Below are positions 19,684 through 28,377 of a stretch of 64,000 nucleotides of DNA, one piece after another. The position numbers and the translations under genes are program-made. This stretch comes from Pelagibius sp. Alg239-R121 (GTDB lineage: Bacteria > Pseudomonadota > Alphaproteobacteria > Kiloniellales > Kiloniellaceae), in NCBI RefSeq assembly GCF_947331435.1, contig NZ_CAMZOF010000001.1:248001-312000 (forward strand). The letters are read 5' to 3'. Below the pieces are notes generated by a model. It worked only from the letters and a program-made list of their open reading frames with translations, had not been told where the DNA came from and made no database searches. Every line of letters starts with the position of its first letter. The stretch's first letter is position 1.

Positions 19684-20210
19684 CAGTCTTCCCCTCTGAC
19701 AAGCGTAAAGAAATCGACCTTGGTCGCGGCCGATTTGGCGGAAGCTTGATGACGGCGAGCCTCCAGACGCGCAGCAAGTGGCTTGATTACGGCATCTTCC
19801 AACGCCGGTCGCCGTTCGGAATTCTGTAGCAGCGCATCAAAAAGCGCCGCTAGCTCGGCATGGCGGCGGTTCCGCCCGGCCAAATAACCCTGCCCGGTGT
19901 AACTCTGGTCAGCGCCATTTTCTCCGCCTTCGGTAACCACTGCGCAGCGTGTCACGGTGATTTCACCCAGATTGAAAGGCGCTCCTGTACCGCCCGCCCG
20001 ACCGCGCACCATGACCAGGCCCGTCTCCGGTTTGCGTAACCAGCGCCACTTCGGCTTGTCTTCGAGATCATCCCAGGCGCGAATCAGATCGTCCGGATCT
20101 GATTTCGCCAGTACGGACATCCAGGTGCCTCGTAGGCTGGTCACCGCATCGGACGAGGTCTGACCGGCCTCTTTTTCTGAAGTTGATGCTATATGATTTG
20201 ACATATTCAT
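19683..20210 (-). CDS. phnG: C-P lyase core subunit PhnG
   Basis: The 175-residue PhnG is recognised by TWMSVLAKS near residue 29 (the start of the E. coli protein), by EITVTRCAV, and by GYLAGRNRRHAELAALFDALLQ. About 20 extra N-terminal residues precede the conserved part. Its start lies inside the phnF promoter spacer, so its own promoter must lie farther right, overlapping the phnF leader. First gene of the phnG-H-I-J-K-L-M-HD-DUF1045 transcript. Confidence 0.93.
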   Translation of the reverse strand: MNMSNHIASTSEKEAGQTSSDAVTSLRGTWMSVLAKSDPDDLIRAWDDLEDKPKWRWLRKPETGLVMVRGRAGGTGAPFNLGEITVTRCAVVTEGGENGADQSYTGQGYLAGRNRRHAELAALFDALLQNSERRPALEDAVIKPLAARLEARRHQASAKSAATKVDFFTLVRGED

Positions 20211-20230
20211 CTATTCATCCATATGATTTG
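20191..20230. promoter_or_regulatory. Repeated operator-like site in the phnG/phnF divergent region
   Basis: ATATGATTTG occurs at 20191-20200 and again at 20221-20230, exactly 30 bp apart (about three helical turns on one face). The first copy is also half of an inverted repeat ATATG-N6-CATAT. The repeats frame the phnF promoter. Given the HutC-type regulator encoded next to it, this is a likely PhnF binding region; the protein contact is inferred. Confidence 0.5.
20198..20227 (+). promoter_or_regulatory. Likely phnF promoter
   Basis: A perfect -35 box TTGACA at 20198-20203 and a -10 box TATGAT at 20222-20227 are separated by 18 bp. Transcription would start near 20234 and give a leader of about 50 bases containing a short upstream reading frame. 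Both boxes touch the ATATGATTTG repeats, so bound PhnF would block RNA polymerase. Confidence 0.55.
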
Positions 20231-20249
20231 TCCTAGAGTGAGGCAAAAG

Positions 20250-20285
20250 ATGGGATCCGTAAAGGATCAAAAAATGAAGTTTTGA
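20250..20285 (+). CDS. Short upstream reading frame coupled to phnF
   Basis: An 11-codon frame (MGSVKDQKMKF) has a plausible ribosome site TGAGG 6 bases upstream. Its TGA stop shares its last base with the ATG of phnF (TGATG). This arrangement suits translational coupling and gives phnF, which lacks a good site of its own, a source of ribosomes. No function for the peptide is implied. Confidence 0.4.
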   Translation: MGSVKDQKMKF

Positions 20286-21064
20286 TGACCACGGGCAATG
20301 CCCTCGAGGAAACAGCGCGGAACCTGAGAATAGACGGAAACAATATGATTGAACGTGGAACGGGGATCGCTCTATGGCGCCAGATTGAACAGCAGCTGGC
20401 GGATGACGTCACCTCGGGTAACTTTCCGGAAGGCAGTCGCCTGCCGACGGAACCGGAACTGGCCGAACGTTTTGGAGTCAACCGCCACACCTTGAGGCGG
20501 GCGGTATCCGGATTGGTCGAACAGGGGCTGCTGCGCGTCGAACAGGGTCGCGGCACCTTCGTTCAGGAGAATGTCGTCGACTATCTCATCGGTAAGCGGA
20601 CCCGCTTCAGCGAGATCATCACCAAACAGCACCGCAATCCCGCGGGACGCCTGTTACGGGCATACGAAATCGAGGCCGATCAAAGTGTTGCTTCCGGCCT
20701 GGAAATAAAACCCGGAACAGCTTGCATCCTTTTAAAAACCATCAATGACGTTGACGAGCGGCCGCTATCGGTCTCCTGGAATTACTTCCCTGCCCGACGC
20801 TTCCCCGATCTGATTCCGGTTTATTCAGAAACCCGCTCGGTGACCAAAGCCCTGACCCACCATGGCGCTGGAAACTACACGCGCCGTAGGACCAAGGTCA
20901 CGGCCCGTCTGCCCGATGCGGAAGACGCCAAAATCCTTAAACAACCGGCCAATCGCCCCGTGCTCGTCGTCGAAAGCGTCAATGTCGACGAGACCGGCAA
21001 GCCTGTTCAATTCTGCATTGCCCACTTTATCGCCGACCGCATGCAGATCGTTTTTGAGACTTGA
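20285..21064 (+). CDS. phnF: GntR/HutC-family regulator of the C-P lyase operon
   Basis: The roughly 259-residue protein has an N-terminal GntR winged HTH (about residues 25-95, with SRLPTEPELAERFGVNRHTLRRAVSGL) and a C-terminal UTRA effector domain ending in FIADRMQIVF. PhnF proteins repress phn genes. It is divergent from phnG, and the spacer carries repeated operator-like sites. Start choice is uncertain: ATG 20285 is coupled to an upstream reading frame, while ATG 20345 would begin just before the HTH. Confidence 0.92.
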   Translation: MTTGNALEETARNLRIDGNNMIERGTGIALWRQIEQQLADDVTSGNFPEGSRLPTEPELAERFGVNRHTLRRAVSGLVEQGLLRVEQGRGTFVQENVVDYLIGKRTRFSEIITKQHRNPAGRLLRAYEIEADQSVASGLEIKPGTACILLKTINDVDERPLSVSWNYFPARRFPDLIPVYSETRSVTKALTHHGAGNYTRRRTKVTARLPDAEDAKILKQPANRPVLVVESVNVDETGKPVQFCIAHFIADRMQIVFET

Positions 21065-21440
21065 ATTTGCGCTGCTTGACCGGAAACGGGAAATCCAAAC
21101 ATAAAGTATATTCATCTATATCTTTTGAAGTTCGTTGACGACACATCAGGATGGTTAAAGTTATCGCACGGGGATCGGATCCTGTTGCTCTGTCCTGGCA
21201 ACAGGTGAAAACCTGTCGATAGGGTTGATCGACGTTTGAAGGTGCAGGCAGCGACATAACAACATAGCACCGCCTGGTTGAAATTTTCATTAGCATACAT
21301 ATCGTTCTTCGATGTAATCTTGCCGCGGTGTCGACGGCGGGGCGCGCACATGCCTGATTCTTTTTAGAATCTGGTTCCTTCACTTTGGTGGAGGGCGAAA
21401 CACATCCAGTCTTTTGCTTTTTGGATTTAAGAGGGAAGTG
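21065..21440 (+). other. Intergenic region with possible structured RNA
   Basis: This 376-bp stretch between phnF and the SGNH gene has no credible gene. It contains a second copy of TATTCATCTAT (21109-21119; the first is at 20204-20214 in the phnF control region), mutually exclusive hairpins at 21181-21216, a GATTCT/AGAATC stem at 21356-21371, and the ribosome site GAGGGA just before the SGNH start. Confidence 0.5.
21181..21216 (+). ncRNA. Candidate switch-like RNA structure
   Basis: CCTGTTGC (21181-21188) pairs perfectly with GCAACAGG (21198-21205). ACAGGT (21201-21206) also pairs perfectly with ACCTGT (21211-21216) across a GAAA loop. The two stems share ACAGG and cannot form together. 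Such competition is typical of attenuators and riboswitch platforms. It lies about 225 bases upstream of the SGNH gene. Whether the region is transcribed is unknown. Confidence 0.3.
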
Positions 21441-22841
21441 ATGGTGACGATTCCAGACGAATACATGCGGCCAGAAATGATGGCGATTGGAGATTCGCTT
21501 TATCAGGGCGTGCGGTCCCTGACCATGAAGAGTGGCATGATGCAACTCAGCGCGCCGGCGCTTGCAGCCGAGGGACTCGGCATCCGCCACAGGTTTTCCT
21601 GCCCCGACCCGCAGCGCCCGATCATTGTCGACATGGAGAAATGGCTGCGCATGCTGCCTGACATCGGCCGCATCAAAGAGGATATGGCGAAGAACATCGA
21701 TTACTGGTTTAAAACCAAACCTCCATCGTCACCTTCCGGACGCCTGTTGTTCGAGAATATCTCAATCGCGTCGGCCACCATCGCTGACCTTTACACTCAA
21801 ACCTGGCAATCCTCCGACGATTTTCTCAAGACGCTGCCACCTGGTGCCAAGACCAGAATCAAGAAACTCAATCTCGCAGAAATCAAACTCAGCCCGACAA
21901 TTCAGGCCCTCAACGCACGCTTCACGCTGAACCCTTCGGGTCAGGCAGAGTACAGGAATCTCAGTCAGGTCGGCATGGTCGCAGCGCGCAAGCCAAAACG
22001 CCTGCTGGTCAACATCGGCAGTAACAACGGTCTCTGGGAAATCGCCTTTGAATGCAATCCGAATGCGCGGATGAAATTCAAGACCGAACTGAAAAAACTG
22101 GCGCAAGCATTAAACGCCCTGCCGCCCGAAGTCGAACATATCTATTTCAACAATCTCGGTCTACCCAGCACCGTCCCGAATTTAATGCCGGTACCTGAGC
22201 AGGTCGAATGGGACGAGACGAACAAGCCGGGCAAGGGCAAGTACTACGACACTTACGAAAACCGCTTCGGGTTTGGCTATGGCTGTATGACCGGTAAACA
22301 GTTGAAGAAGCTTGATGAGCATATCGCGGAGGTGAACAAGGAAGCCGCACAGATCCTGAAATCCGCCTTCGATAAACCCTCGAGGCTTCACTTCGTCGAC
22401 ATCGCAAAACTGCTTCTTAGTTATGATTCAAAACATCAGAAACGCACCGACAAAAATGTCGTCAATCTGGCCAACGGAAAAACGATTACCAATGTGATGG
22501 TCAATGCCAGCCCGTTTGGAAATTTTCGGCGCGGCGGCACACAGGGGCTCGATGGCATGCACGCAAGCGTGGTGGGGTATGGCCTGATGGCACAGCAGGT
22601 GCTCGATTGTATTGAAAAGGCCGAACCTGGACTCAAGCCAAGCAAGATCGATCTCAATGCCGCGTTCGATCGCGATAAACTACTCAACGACTTGCCTCCA
22701 GTGTGGAACGCAGGCCTTTGGCTGTGGCGGGACATTCGCCGTGCTCAAGCCGAGAAAAAACCTGAACCGGTGGAAATATCCGACGACGAAACAATGCGGG
22801 ATGTCATGAGATTCTCCAGTCAGGCGGTCGGACGCCCCTAG
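21441..22841 (+). CDS. SGNH/GDSL-type hydrolase, unknown substrate
   Basis: This 466-residue protein has SGNH family blocks: block I GDSLYQGV with nucleophile Ser19, block III NIGSNNG with Asn195/Asn196, and block V DGMH with Asp371 and His374 followed by SVVGYGLMA. The catalytic triad is therefore present. There is no signal peptide, and it is longer than most GDSL esterases, with a large middle insertion. ATG 21441 is preceded by GAGGGA; the upstream in-frame start adds nine unsupported residues. It lies alone between phnF and a second GntR gene. Substrate class (ester, thioester or acetyl group) cannot be told. Confidence 0.75.
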   Translation: MVTIPDEYMRPEMMAIGDSLYQGVRSLTMKSGMMQLSAPALAAEGLGIRHRFSCPDPQRPIIVDMEKWLRMLPDIGRIKEDMAKNIDYWFKTKPPSSPSGRLLFENISIASATIADLYTQTWQSSDDFLKTLPPGAKTRIKKLNLAEIKLSPTIQALNARFTLNPSGQAEYRNLSQVGMVAARKPKRLLVNIGSNNGLWEIAFECNPNARMKFKTELKKLAQALNALPPEVEHIYFNNLGLPSTVPNLMPVPEQVEWDETNKPGKGKYYDTYENRFGFGYGCMTGKQLKKLDEHIAEVNKEAAQILKSAFDKPSRLHFVDIAKLLLSYDSKHQKRTDKNVVNLANGKTITNVMVNASPFGNFRRGGTQGLDGMHASVVGYGLMAQQVLDCIEKAEPGLKPSKIDLNAAFDRDKLLNDLPPVWNAGLWLWRDIRRAQAEKKPEPVEISDDETMRDVMRFSSQAVGRP

Positions 22842-22899
22842 GGAATAGCCGGAGCCTGATTGTCTGAGAGTCCGTCATCCACTCAGTGCGCTTGACTTT

Positions 22900-22921
22900 T
22901 GCTATAATGTTATATCAACAT
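22900..22921 (+). promoter_or_regulatory. Extended -10 promoter with overlapping palindrome
   Basis: TGCTATAAT (22900-22908) is a consensus extended -10 element. The inverted repeat ATGTT-N5-AACAT (22907-22921) overlaps its downstream edge, where transcription should start. It precedes the GntR gene, so it is a likely self-operator. Confidence 0.5.
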
Positions 22922-22994
22922 ATCATTAGCTCAATAAATTTAAGCGACCCACCATGCTGTGCAAGTTTCGATTGGCGGCACAACAGAGAACGGC

Positions 22995-23879
22995 ATGAAC
23001 CAGGCCCAGCAAAACCGCTCGCAGCAGGGCTCCACTGTAGATGGTACGCAGGTGCCAGCGGGTGATCTTGCGCATCCACAGTTGCAACTCGGCGCGCTGG
23101 GCCTCAAGACTCCGCTCTATCATCAGATCTATCTCATCCTGAAAAATCAGATTACCGACGGCATCTACCGCACCGATGCCCGCCTGCCGAGCGAGCAGGA
23201 TCTGACCGAACGTTTTGGCGTTTCACGCATCACCGCGAAACGCGCCATGGACGAACTGGCCGCTGAAGGACTTGTGGTTCGTGAACGCGCCCGTGGCACA
23301 CGGGTCATCTACGAGCCACCCTCAAGCCCGATTGTCTCTTCGGTTGAAGGTCTGTTGGAAAATCTGATCGCCATGGGACTGGAAACCAAGGCGCAACTTT
23401 TGACGTTCGAGTATCTGCAAGCTTCGGAAGCTATCGCGCAGGCCTTGGAGATCGAGCTTGGGGATGAAATTCAGCGAGCCGTCCGTGTGCGCTACATTGA
23501 CGACGCGCCGTTCTCCCACCTAACCACCTATGTCCCCGGGAAGATCGGTCGTCAGTTCGACGCCGACGAGCTCTCTAGCACATCGCTGTTGTCGCTTCTG
23601 GAGCGCTGTGGCGTGCAGGTGGAGTCCGCGGACCAGACCATTTCGGCGACACTCGCGGACGCGGTCGTGGCCCAGCACCTCGGCGTCGACGCCGGTGCCG
23701 CCCTGATGAAAATCACCCGTGTGGTCCGCGACCAGAATGCTTCCCCGGTCGAATTTATCACCGCACTCTATAGGCCGGACCGCTACCAATATCGCATGGC
23801 GCTGTCACGTGTGCAGGGAGAAGTACAGAATCGCTGGACGCCGGAGGCCGAAAAACCTGACGAAACCCAAAGCCAATAG
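22995..23879 (+). CDS. GntR/HutC-family regulator of the adjacent catabolic operon
   Basis: This 294-residue protein (from ATG 22995; an in-frame GTG/ATG at 22959 adds 12 residues) has a GntR winged HTH (ARLPSEQDLTERFGVSRITAKRAMDEL) and a UTRA domain with the usual end FITALYRPDRYQY. About 30 low-complexity residues rich in Gln precede the HTH. It heads the same-strand operon running to 32451 and is separated from it by 98 bp, so it probably senses the substrate or an intermediate of that pathway. A palindrome overlaps its own promoter. Confidence 0.9.
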   Translation: MNQAQQNRSQQGSTVDGTQVPAGDLAHPQLQLGALGLKTPLYHQIYLILKNQITDGIYRTDARLPSEQDLTERFGVSRITAKRAMDELAAEGLVVRERARGTRVIYEPPSSPIVSSVEGLLENLIAMGLETKAQLLTFEYLQASEAIAQALEIELGDEIQRAVRVRYIDDAPFSHLTTYVPGKIGRQFDADELSSTSLLSLLERCGVQVESADQTISATLADAVVAQHLGVDAGAALMKITRVVRDQNASPVEFITALYRPDRYQYRMALSRVQGEVQNRWTPEAEKPDETQSQ

Positions 23880-23977
23880 CGAAAGTACCGATGAAAACGA
23901 AGGCACTCGATATACGCCCACGGTCAGGATGCAATGCGTAGCAACGATCTAAAAAAAGTCGATCCGCGGATGGCACG

Positions 23978-25267
23978 ATGACAGAAGCACCTCAGACACT
24001 GGCGGAAAAGATCATTGCGAATGCCGCCGGTCGCGAATCAGTGAAAGCCGGCGAGGTCGTCACCTGCACTGTTGATCTCGCGATGATCCACGATAGCGGC
24101 GGACCGCGCCGGGTCAAACCGATGCTGGAACGCCTTGGGGTGAAGGTCTGGGATCCCACGAAAATCGTATTGGTGTCAGATCACTATGTCCCCGCCTTCG
24201 ATGCGCAGAGCGCCGCTATCCTGAAGCTCACGCGCGACTGGGCACGCGACCAGGAGATCGAAGGCTTCTACGACCAACAGGGCATCTGCCACGTGGTCTT
24301 GCCCGAACGTGGACATCTGTCACCCGGTATGTTCGTGGTTGGTGGGGATAGCCATTCCCCGACAGGCGGTGCGTTTGGAGCCTACATGTTCGGTATCGGC
24401 GCAACCGATATGGCGGGCGTTCTGGCAACCGGCGAAACCTGGATCAAGGTGCCCGCTACTATACTGCTGCGCTGGAACGGAGCTCTGTGCGACGGAGTCA
24501 CCGCGAAAGACATGATGCTGAAGCTCTGTGCTTCACTGGGCATGGATGGCGGTGACTATCAATCCATCGAGTACACCGGCTCGACGCTTTCCGGCCTGTC
24601 GATGCAAGAGCGCATGACCCTGAGCAACATGGCGGCGGAGCTGGGAGCGCAAACAGGATTGATTGCGCCGGATGCTGTCACTGCAGAGGCGATTGAAGAA
24701 ACCGGCGGCGAAGCCGGAGATTGGGCGCACTGGTCGAGTGATGCGGGCGCCGGATACCGCAAGGTTCATGAATTCGAGGCGTCGGAGCTGTCTCCTCAGA
24801 TCGCGGCACCACACAGTCCCGCCAACGCAGGATCGGTCGAAGATGTTGGAAAGGTCGCCGTCGACCAATGTTACATCGGCGCCTGCACCGGCGCGAAGCT
24901 GGTCGATCTGCATGCCGCCGCGCGCGTGCTCAAAGGCCGCAAAGTGGCAGCCAGCACCCGGCTGATGATCGCGCCGGCCTCAACCCGGACGACGGCAGCG
25001 GCGGCAGCCGATGGTTCTCTCGCGGCACTCACCGAGGCAGGCGCAATCCTGTTGCCTTCCGGCTGCGGCGCCTGCGCTGGATATGGGGCCGGCGTCCTGG
25101 CAGAAGGCGAAGTCTGCATGGCCTCAACCGCCCGCAACTTCAAAGGCCGGATGGGATCGCGGGAATCATTCGTTTATTTAGGCTCGCCCTATAGCGTTGC
25201 AGCGGCTGCGGTCATGGGCCGTATCGCCGATCCACGACCGTTGCTGGCGGAGAATAAAATATCATGA
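23978..25267 (+). CDS. Aconitase-superfamily hydro-lyase large subunit (LeuC/DmdA-like)
   Basis: The 429-residue protein is the large subunit of a LeuCD-type dehydratase. The 4Fe-4S ligands are Cys303 (YIGACTG), Cys363 and Cys366 (GCGAC), with the C-X59-C-X2-C spacing of the family. Other conserved parts are DHYVPAFD and GGDSHSPTGGAFG. The consensus IGSCTNGR of true isopropylmalate isomerases is changed to IGACTGAK, which suggests a substrate other than isopropylmalate. Adjacent small subunit and dimethylmalate-lyase-like genes point to hydration of a substituted maleate, as with dimethylmaleate hydratase DmdAB of nicotinate fermenters. Substrate inferred. Confidence 0.85.
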   Translation: MTEAPQTLAEKIIANAAGRESVKAGEVVTCTVDLAMIHDSGGPRRVKPMLERLGVKVWDPTKIVLVSDHYVPAFDAQSAAILKLTRDWARDQEIEGFYDQQGICHVVLPERGHLSPGMFVVGGDSHSPTGGAFGAYMFGIGATDMAGVLATGETWIKVPATILLRWNGALCDGVTAKDMMLKLCASLGMDGGDYQSIEYTGSTLSGLSMQERMTLSNMAAELGAQTGLIAPDAVTAEAIEETGGEAGDWAHWSSDAGAGYRKVHEFEASELSPQIAAPHSPANAGSVEDVGKVAVDQCYIGACTGAKLVDLHAAARVLKGRKVAASTRLMIAPASTRTTAAAAADGSLAALTEAGAILLPSGCGACAGYGAGVLAEGEVCMASTARNFKGRMGSRESFVYLGSPYSVAAAAVMGRIADPRPLLAENKIS

Positions 25268-25767
25268 GCCATGAACTAGCGGCCGGACGGGTCTGGAAAT
25301 ACGGTGACGGCGTCGACACCGACCTCTTAGCGCCCGGCACCTACATGAAAAGCTCTATGGAAGATTTGGCAAGCCACTGTTTGGAAGCCATCGACCCCGC
25401 TTTCGCCGGGCAGGTCAAAAACGGCGATATCCTGGTCGCAGGCAAAAATTTTGGCATCGGATCAAGTCGCGAGCAGGCGGCAGAGGTACTTCGCATGCTC
25501 GGTGTCACGGCGGTGATCGCAAAATCCTTTGGCGGCATCTTCTACCGCAATGCCTTTAATCTAGGTCTCTACGCCCTGGTTTCCAACGATGTCGATCGCA
25601 TCGAAAAAGATCACAAGGTTGCAATCGATCCCTTGACCGGCCGCATAATCAACGAAACCACAGGCGACAGGCTGGCCTGTGAACAGGTCCCCGAACACCT
25701 CGCGGCGATCGTTACGGCGGGTGGACTGATTCCCCATCTCGAAGAAAAATTGAGGAAAACTCTATGA
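25264..25767 (+). CDS. Aconitase-superfamily hydro-lyase small subunit (LeuD/DmdB-like)
   Basis: The 167-residue swivelling domain protein has the small-subunit motif GKNFGIGSSREQAAEVL and the segment SFGGIFYRNAFNLGL. It overlaps the large-subunit gene by ATGA and the next gene by four bases, so all three are coupled. Together with the large subunit it forms the active dehydratase/hydratase. Confidence 0.88.
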   Translation: MSHELAAGRVWKYGDGVDTDLLAPGTYMKSSMEDLASHCLEAIDPAFAGQVKNGDILVAGKNFGIGSSREQAAEVLRMLGVTAVIAKSFGGIFYRNAFNLGLYALVSNDVDRIEKDHKVAIDPLTGRIINETTGDRLACEQVPEHLAAIVTAGGLIPHLEEKLRKTL

Positions 25768-26633
25768 CGCCGCAAAAACGGCTCAGGCAGCAACTCTCGG
25801 ACGACGGAATCGTCGTCGCGCCTGGTATCTACGATGCTTTCGGCGCCATGATGGCAGAGCGCGCCGGCTTCGAGACACTCTATCTTTCCGGAGCCTCGAT
25901 CTCCTATACCCAGTTGGGCAGCCCGGACATCGGCCTCGTAGGGATGGATGAAGTTGCCGGTGTGGTGGGGCGGGTCCGCGAGCGGGTCGATCTGCCGATC
26001 GTGGTCGACGGCGACGCCGGGTTCGGCAACGCGCTGAACGTGCAACGCACGATCGGGGTCTTTGAGCGCAACGGTGCCAGCGCAATCCAACTGGAGGATC
26101 AGCAGCTCCCGAAGCGCTGCGGCCATCTGGACGGCAAGAACCTTGTTTCGATCGGCGAGATGAGCGGCAAGATCAAAGCCGCCACCGACAGCCGCGCAGA
26201 CGCTGACACCATCATAATCGCCCGTACCGATGCCGTTGCAGTGGAGGGTTTTGAAGCCGCGCTGGAACGCAGCGAGGCTTATCTGGAAGCAGGTGCGGAC
26301 ATGTTGTTCGTCGAGGCCGTAAAGACCGAACAGGAAATGCGCCGGGTTGTCGCACAATTTGCCGGCCGGCTGCCCCTGATGGTCAATATGGTCGAAGGTG
26401 GGAAGACACCCGTTATGCCCGCCAAGCACCTGGCGAGGATTGGCTTCAAGCTAGTGATCTTCCCGGGTGGGCTAGCCCGAGCTATCGCTAAGACCATGAG
26501 CGCCTACTTCGAAAGCCTCCAGCAGGAAGGAACGACGGCACCCTTTATGGACGATATGCTGAACTTCACCCAGCTCAACGATCTGCTTGGCACCCAGAAG
26601 ATACTGGACGGCAGTCAGAAGTACGAGGATTGA
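25764..26633 (+). CDS. Isocitrate lyase/PEP mutase-family lyase (2,3-dimethylmalate lyase-like)
   Basis: This 289-residue TIM-barrel enzyme has the metal site VDGDAGFG (Asp82, Asp84), the acidic segment QLEDQ, and the catalytic Cys119 in PKRCGH. The Cys marks carbon-carbon lyases rather than PEP mutases, and it is shorter than isocitrate lyase, like methylisocitrate and dimethylmalate lyases. Phosphonopyruvate hydrolase belongs to the same family, but the neighbouring hydratase genes favour cleavage of an alkyl-malate to pyruvate and a carboxylate. The exact substrate is inferred. Confidence 0.85.
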   Translation: MTPQKRLRQQLSDDGIVVAPGIYDAFGAMMAERAGFETLYLSGASISYTQLGSPDIGLVGMDEVAGVVGRVRERVDLPIVVDGDAGFGNALNVQRTIGVFERNGASAIQLEDQQLPKRCGHLDGKNLVSIGEMSGKIKAATDSRADADTIIIARTDAVAVEGFEAALERSEAYLEAGADMLFVEAVKTEQEMRRVVAQFAGRLPLMVNMVEGGKTPVMPAKHLARIGFKLVIFPGGLARAIAKTMSAYFESLQQEGTTAPFMDDMLNFTQLNDLLGTQKILDGSQKYED

Positions 26634-26637
26634 CCCG

Positions 26638-28377
26638 ATGACCACGATCGATCCCGTAACGCTCTCGGTCCTGAAGGGCCGTCTGGAGCAGATCGCCGAC
26701 GAGATGGACGCAACGCTGTTCCGCTCCGCGTTCAATCCGATCATCGCCGAGGCACACGACGCCAGTCATGGTCTTTATGACGCAAAAAGCGGTGATACTC
26801 TGATCCAGGGCAAGAGCGGCCTGCCGGTCTTCGTTGGTGCCATGTCCTTTGCGGTGAAGGCGGTGATCGACAAGGCAGCCGCGTCAGGAGACGTCCCCCA
26901 GGATGGCGACGTTTACATCTTCAACGACCCCTACGACGGCGGCACGCATCTCTCGGATTTCAAGTTAGTGCGGCCATTCTATCGCAACGGCGATCTTTTC
27001 TGCTATCTGGCCTCAGTCGGGCATTGGCACGACGTCGGCGGCAACGTTCCGGGCAACTACAATCCGGTGGCCACAGAGTGCTTTCAGGAAGGCATGCTGA
27101 TCCCACCGGTCAAGCTCTACGACAAGGGTGAATTGCGACAAGACATCATAACGATCCTGCAAGCCAACTCCCGTTTGCCGGGCAGCCTGTACGGCGACCT
27201 CAACGGACAGCTCAATGCTCTTGATCTCGGTGTACAGCGGTTGCATAAGCTGCTCGACGAATATGGCGAGACTGCCATCTCTGAAACCTTGGTCGAGTTG
27301 CGCAGACGGGCCGCACAATTGATGTCGAGTTTCATCTCGGAACTGCCCGAGGGCCGCTATTCAGCGGAAGACTGGCTGGACAACGACGGCATCACGGACG
27401 AGCCCTTGAAAATCGCCCTGGACATGGACATCGGGGGTGGGCGCATGACTCTCGATTTTTCCCGCAGCTCACTAGCCTGCGCCGGTCCGGTCAATATCGC
27501 CCGCTCGACGACGGTGGCCTCCTGCTACGTCGCACTGAAACACATCTTCAAGGACGTCCCCGCCAACGCCGGCGTACTGGATCCTATCGACTTCGTGATT
27601 CCGGAAGACAGCCTGCTGAGTGTCAAAGCGCCCAAGCCGGTTGGGGGTTACACGGAAACCATCCTGCGTATTATCGACGTGATCTTTGTCGCCCTGTCTC
27701 AGGCGAACCCCGACATCACAAATGGCTGTGCCTACGGCACCATCAATGCGCTGTCGCTTGCGGGTCACCGGAAAGATGGGCGCCGTTGGGTGATGTTCTC
27801 CTTCTTCGGTGGCGGCCACGGCGGCCATCCGAAAGGCGATGGACTCAACCACGGCAACGCGCCTATTTCTACGGCAACCATTCCTCCGCTTGAAATTCTG
27901 GAGGCGGCCTATCCGGTGCGCTTTACCCAATGGGCCCTGCGGCCGGACAGTGGAGGAGTGGGCGCGCATCGCGGCGGTTGCGGTGCAATTTATGAGCTTG
28001 AGTTACTGGAGCAGAACGCCGAAGTGTTCCTCTTCGGTGAGCGGGGCAGGTATGCCCCGCCTGGAGTGGCCGGTGGATCATCGGGCGCCAAAAATCTTTT
28101 CAGCTACCAGCAGGACGATGGCGATCATACGCCGCCGATGGCGTCCAAGATGGTAGGGATCAAGCTGACCAAAGGACAACGCCTGCATCTGGAAACACCC
28201 GGCGGTGGTGGCTACGGCCCGGCATTGGAACGGAATCTTGCCGAGATCGGCGAGGACGTTCGGCTGGGCTATATCACCAGAGAATCGGCCCGAAAAGACT
28301 ATGCCTGTGTCGTCGATGACCAAGGATCACCGGATCTGCAGGCGACCGAGGCCTTGCGCCGGGAGATCGCCTCGTGA
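26638..28377 (+). CDS. hyuB: Hydantoinase B / acetone carboxylase alpha-type subunit
   Basis: This 579-residue HyuB protein carries the conserved FNDPYDGGTHLSDFKLVRPF segment, SVGHWHDVGG, and DFSRSSLACAGPVN. Family members work with HyuA to hydrolyse hydantoins, oxoproline or lactams with ATP, or to carboxylate ketones. I start at ATG 26638, 4 bases after the preceding stop; an earlier in-frame start lies within the upstream gene. The gene overlaps hyuA by GTGA. Substrate unknown. Confidence 0.92.
   Translation: MTTIDPVTLSVLKGRLEQIADEMDATLFRSAFNPIIAEAHDASHGLYDAKSGDTLIQGKSGLPVFVGAMSFAVKAVIDKAAASGDVPQDGDVYIFNDPYDGGTHLSDFKLVRPFYRNGDLFCYLASVGHWHDVGGNVPGNYNPVATECFQEGMLIPPVKLYDKGELRQDIITILQANSRLPGSLYGDLNGQLNALDLGVQRLHKLLDEYGETAISETLVELRRRAAQLMSSFISELPEGRYSAEDWLDNDGITDEPLKIALDMDIGGGRMTLDFSRSSLACAGPVNIARSTTVASCYVALKHIFKDVPANAGVLDPIDFVIPEDSLLSVKAPKPVGGYTETILRIIDVIFVALSQANPDITNGCAYGTINALSLAGHRKDGRRWVMFSFFGGGHGGHPKGDGLNHGNAPISTATIPPLEILEAAYPVRFTQWALRPDSGGVGAHRGGCGAIYELELLEQNAEVFLFGERGRYAPPGVAGGSSGAKNLFSYQQDDGDHTPPMASKMVGIKLTKGQRLHLETPGGGGYGPALERNLAEIGEDVRLGYITRESARKDYACVVDDQGSPDLQATEALRREIAS

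Noticed and set aside
21361-21374. 14-mer TTTTTAGAATCTGG also present at 47061-47074
   Set aside because: Several 14-base matches are expected by chance in 64 kb; there is no shared context or longer homology.
22891-22908. TTGACT and TATAAT as a standard promoter pair
   Set aside because: The boxes are only 5 bp apart; the TATAAT is better explained as an extended -10 element.
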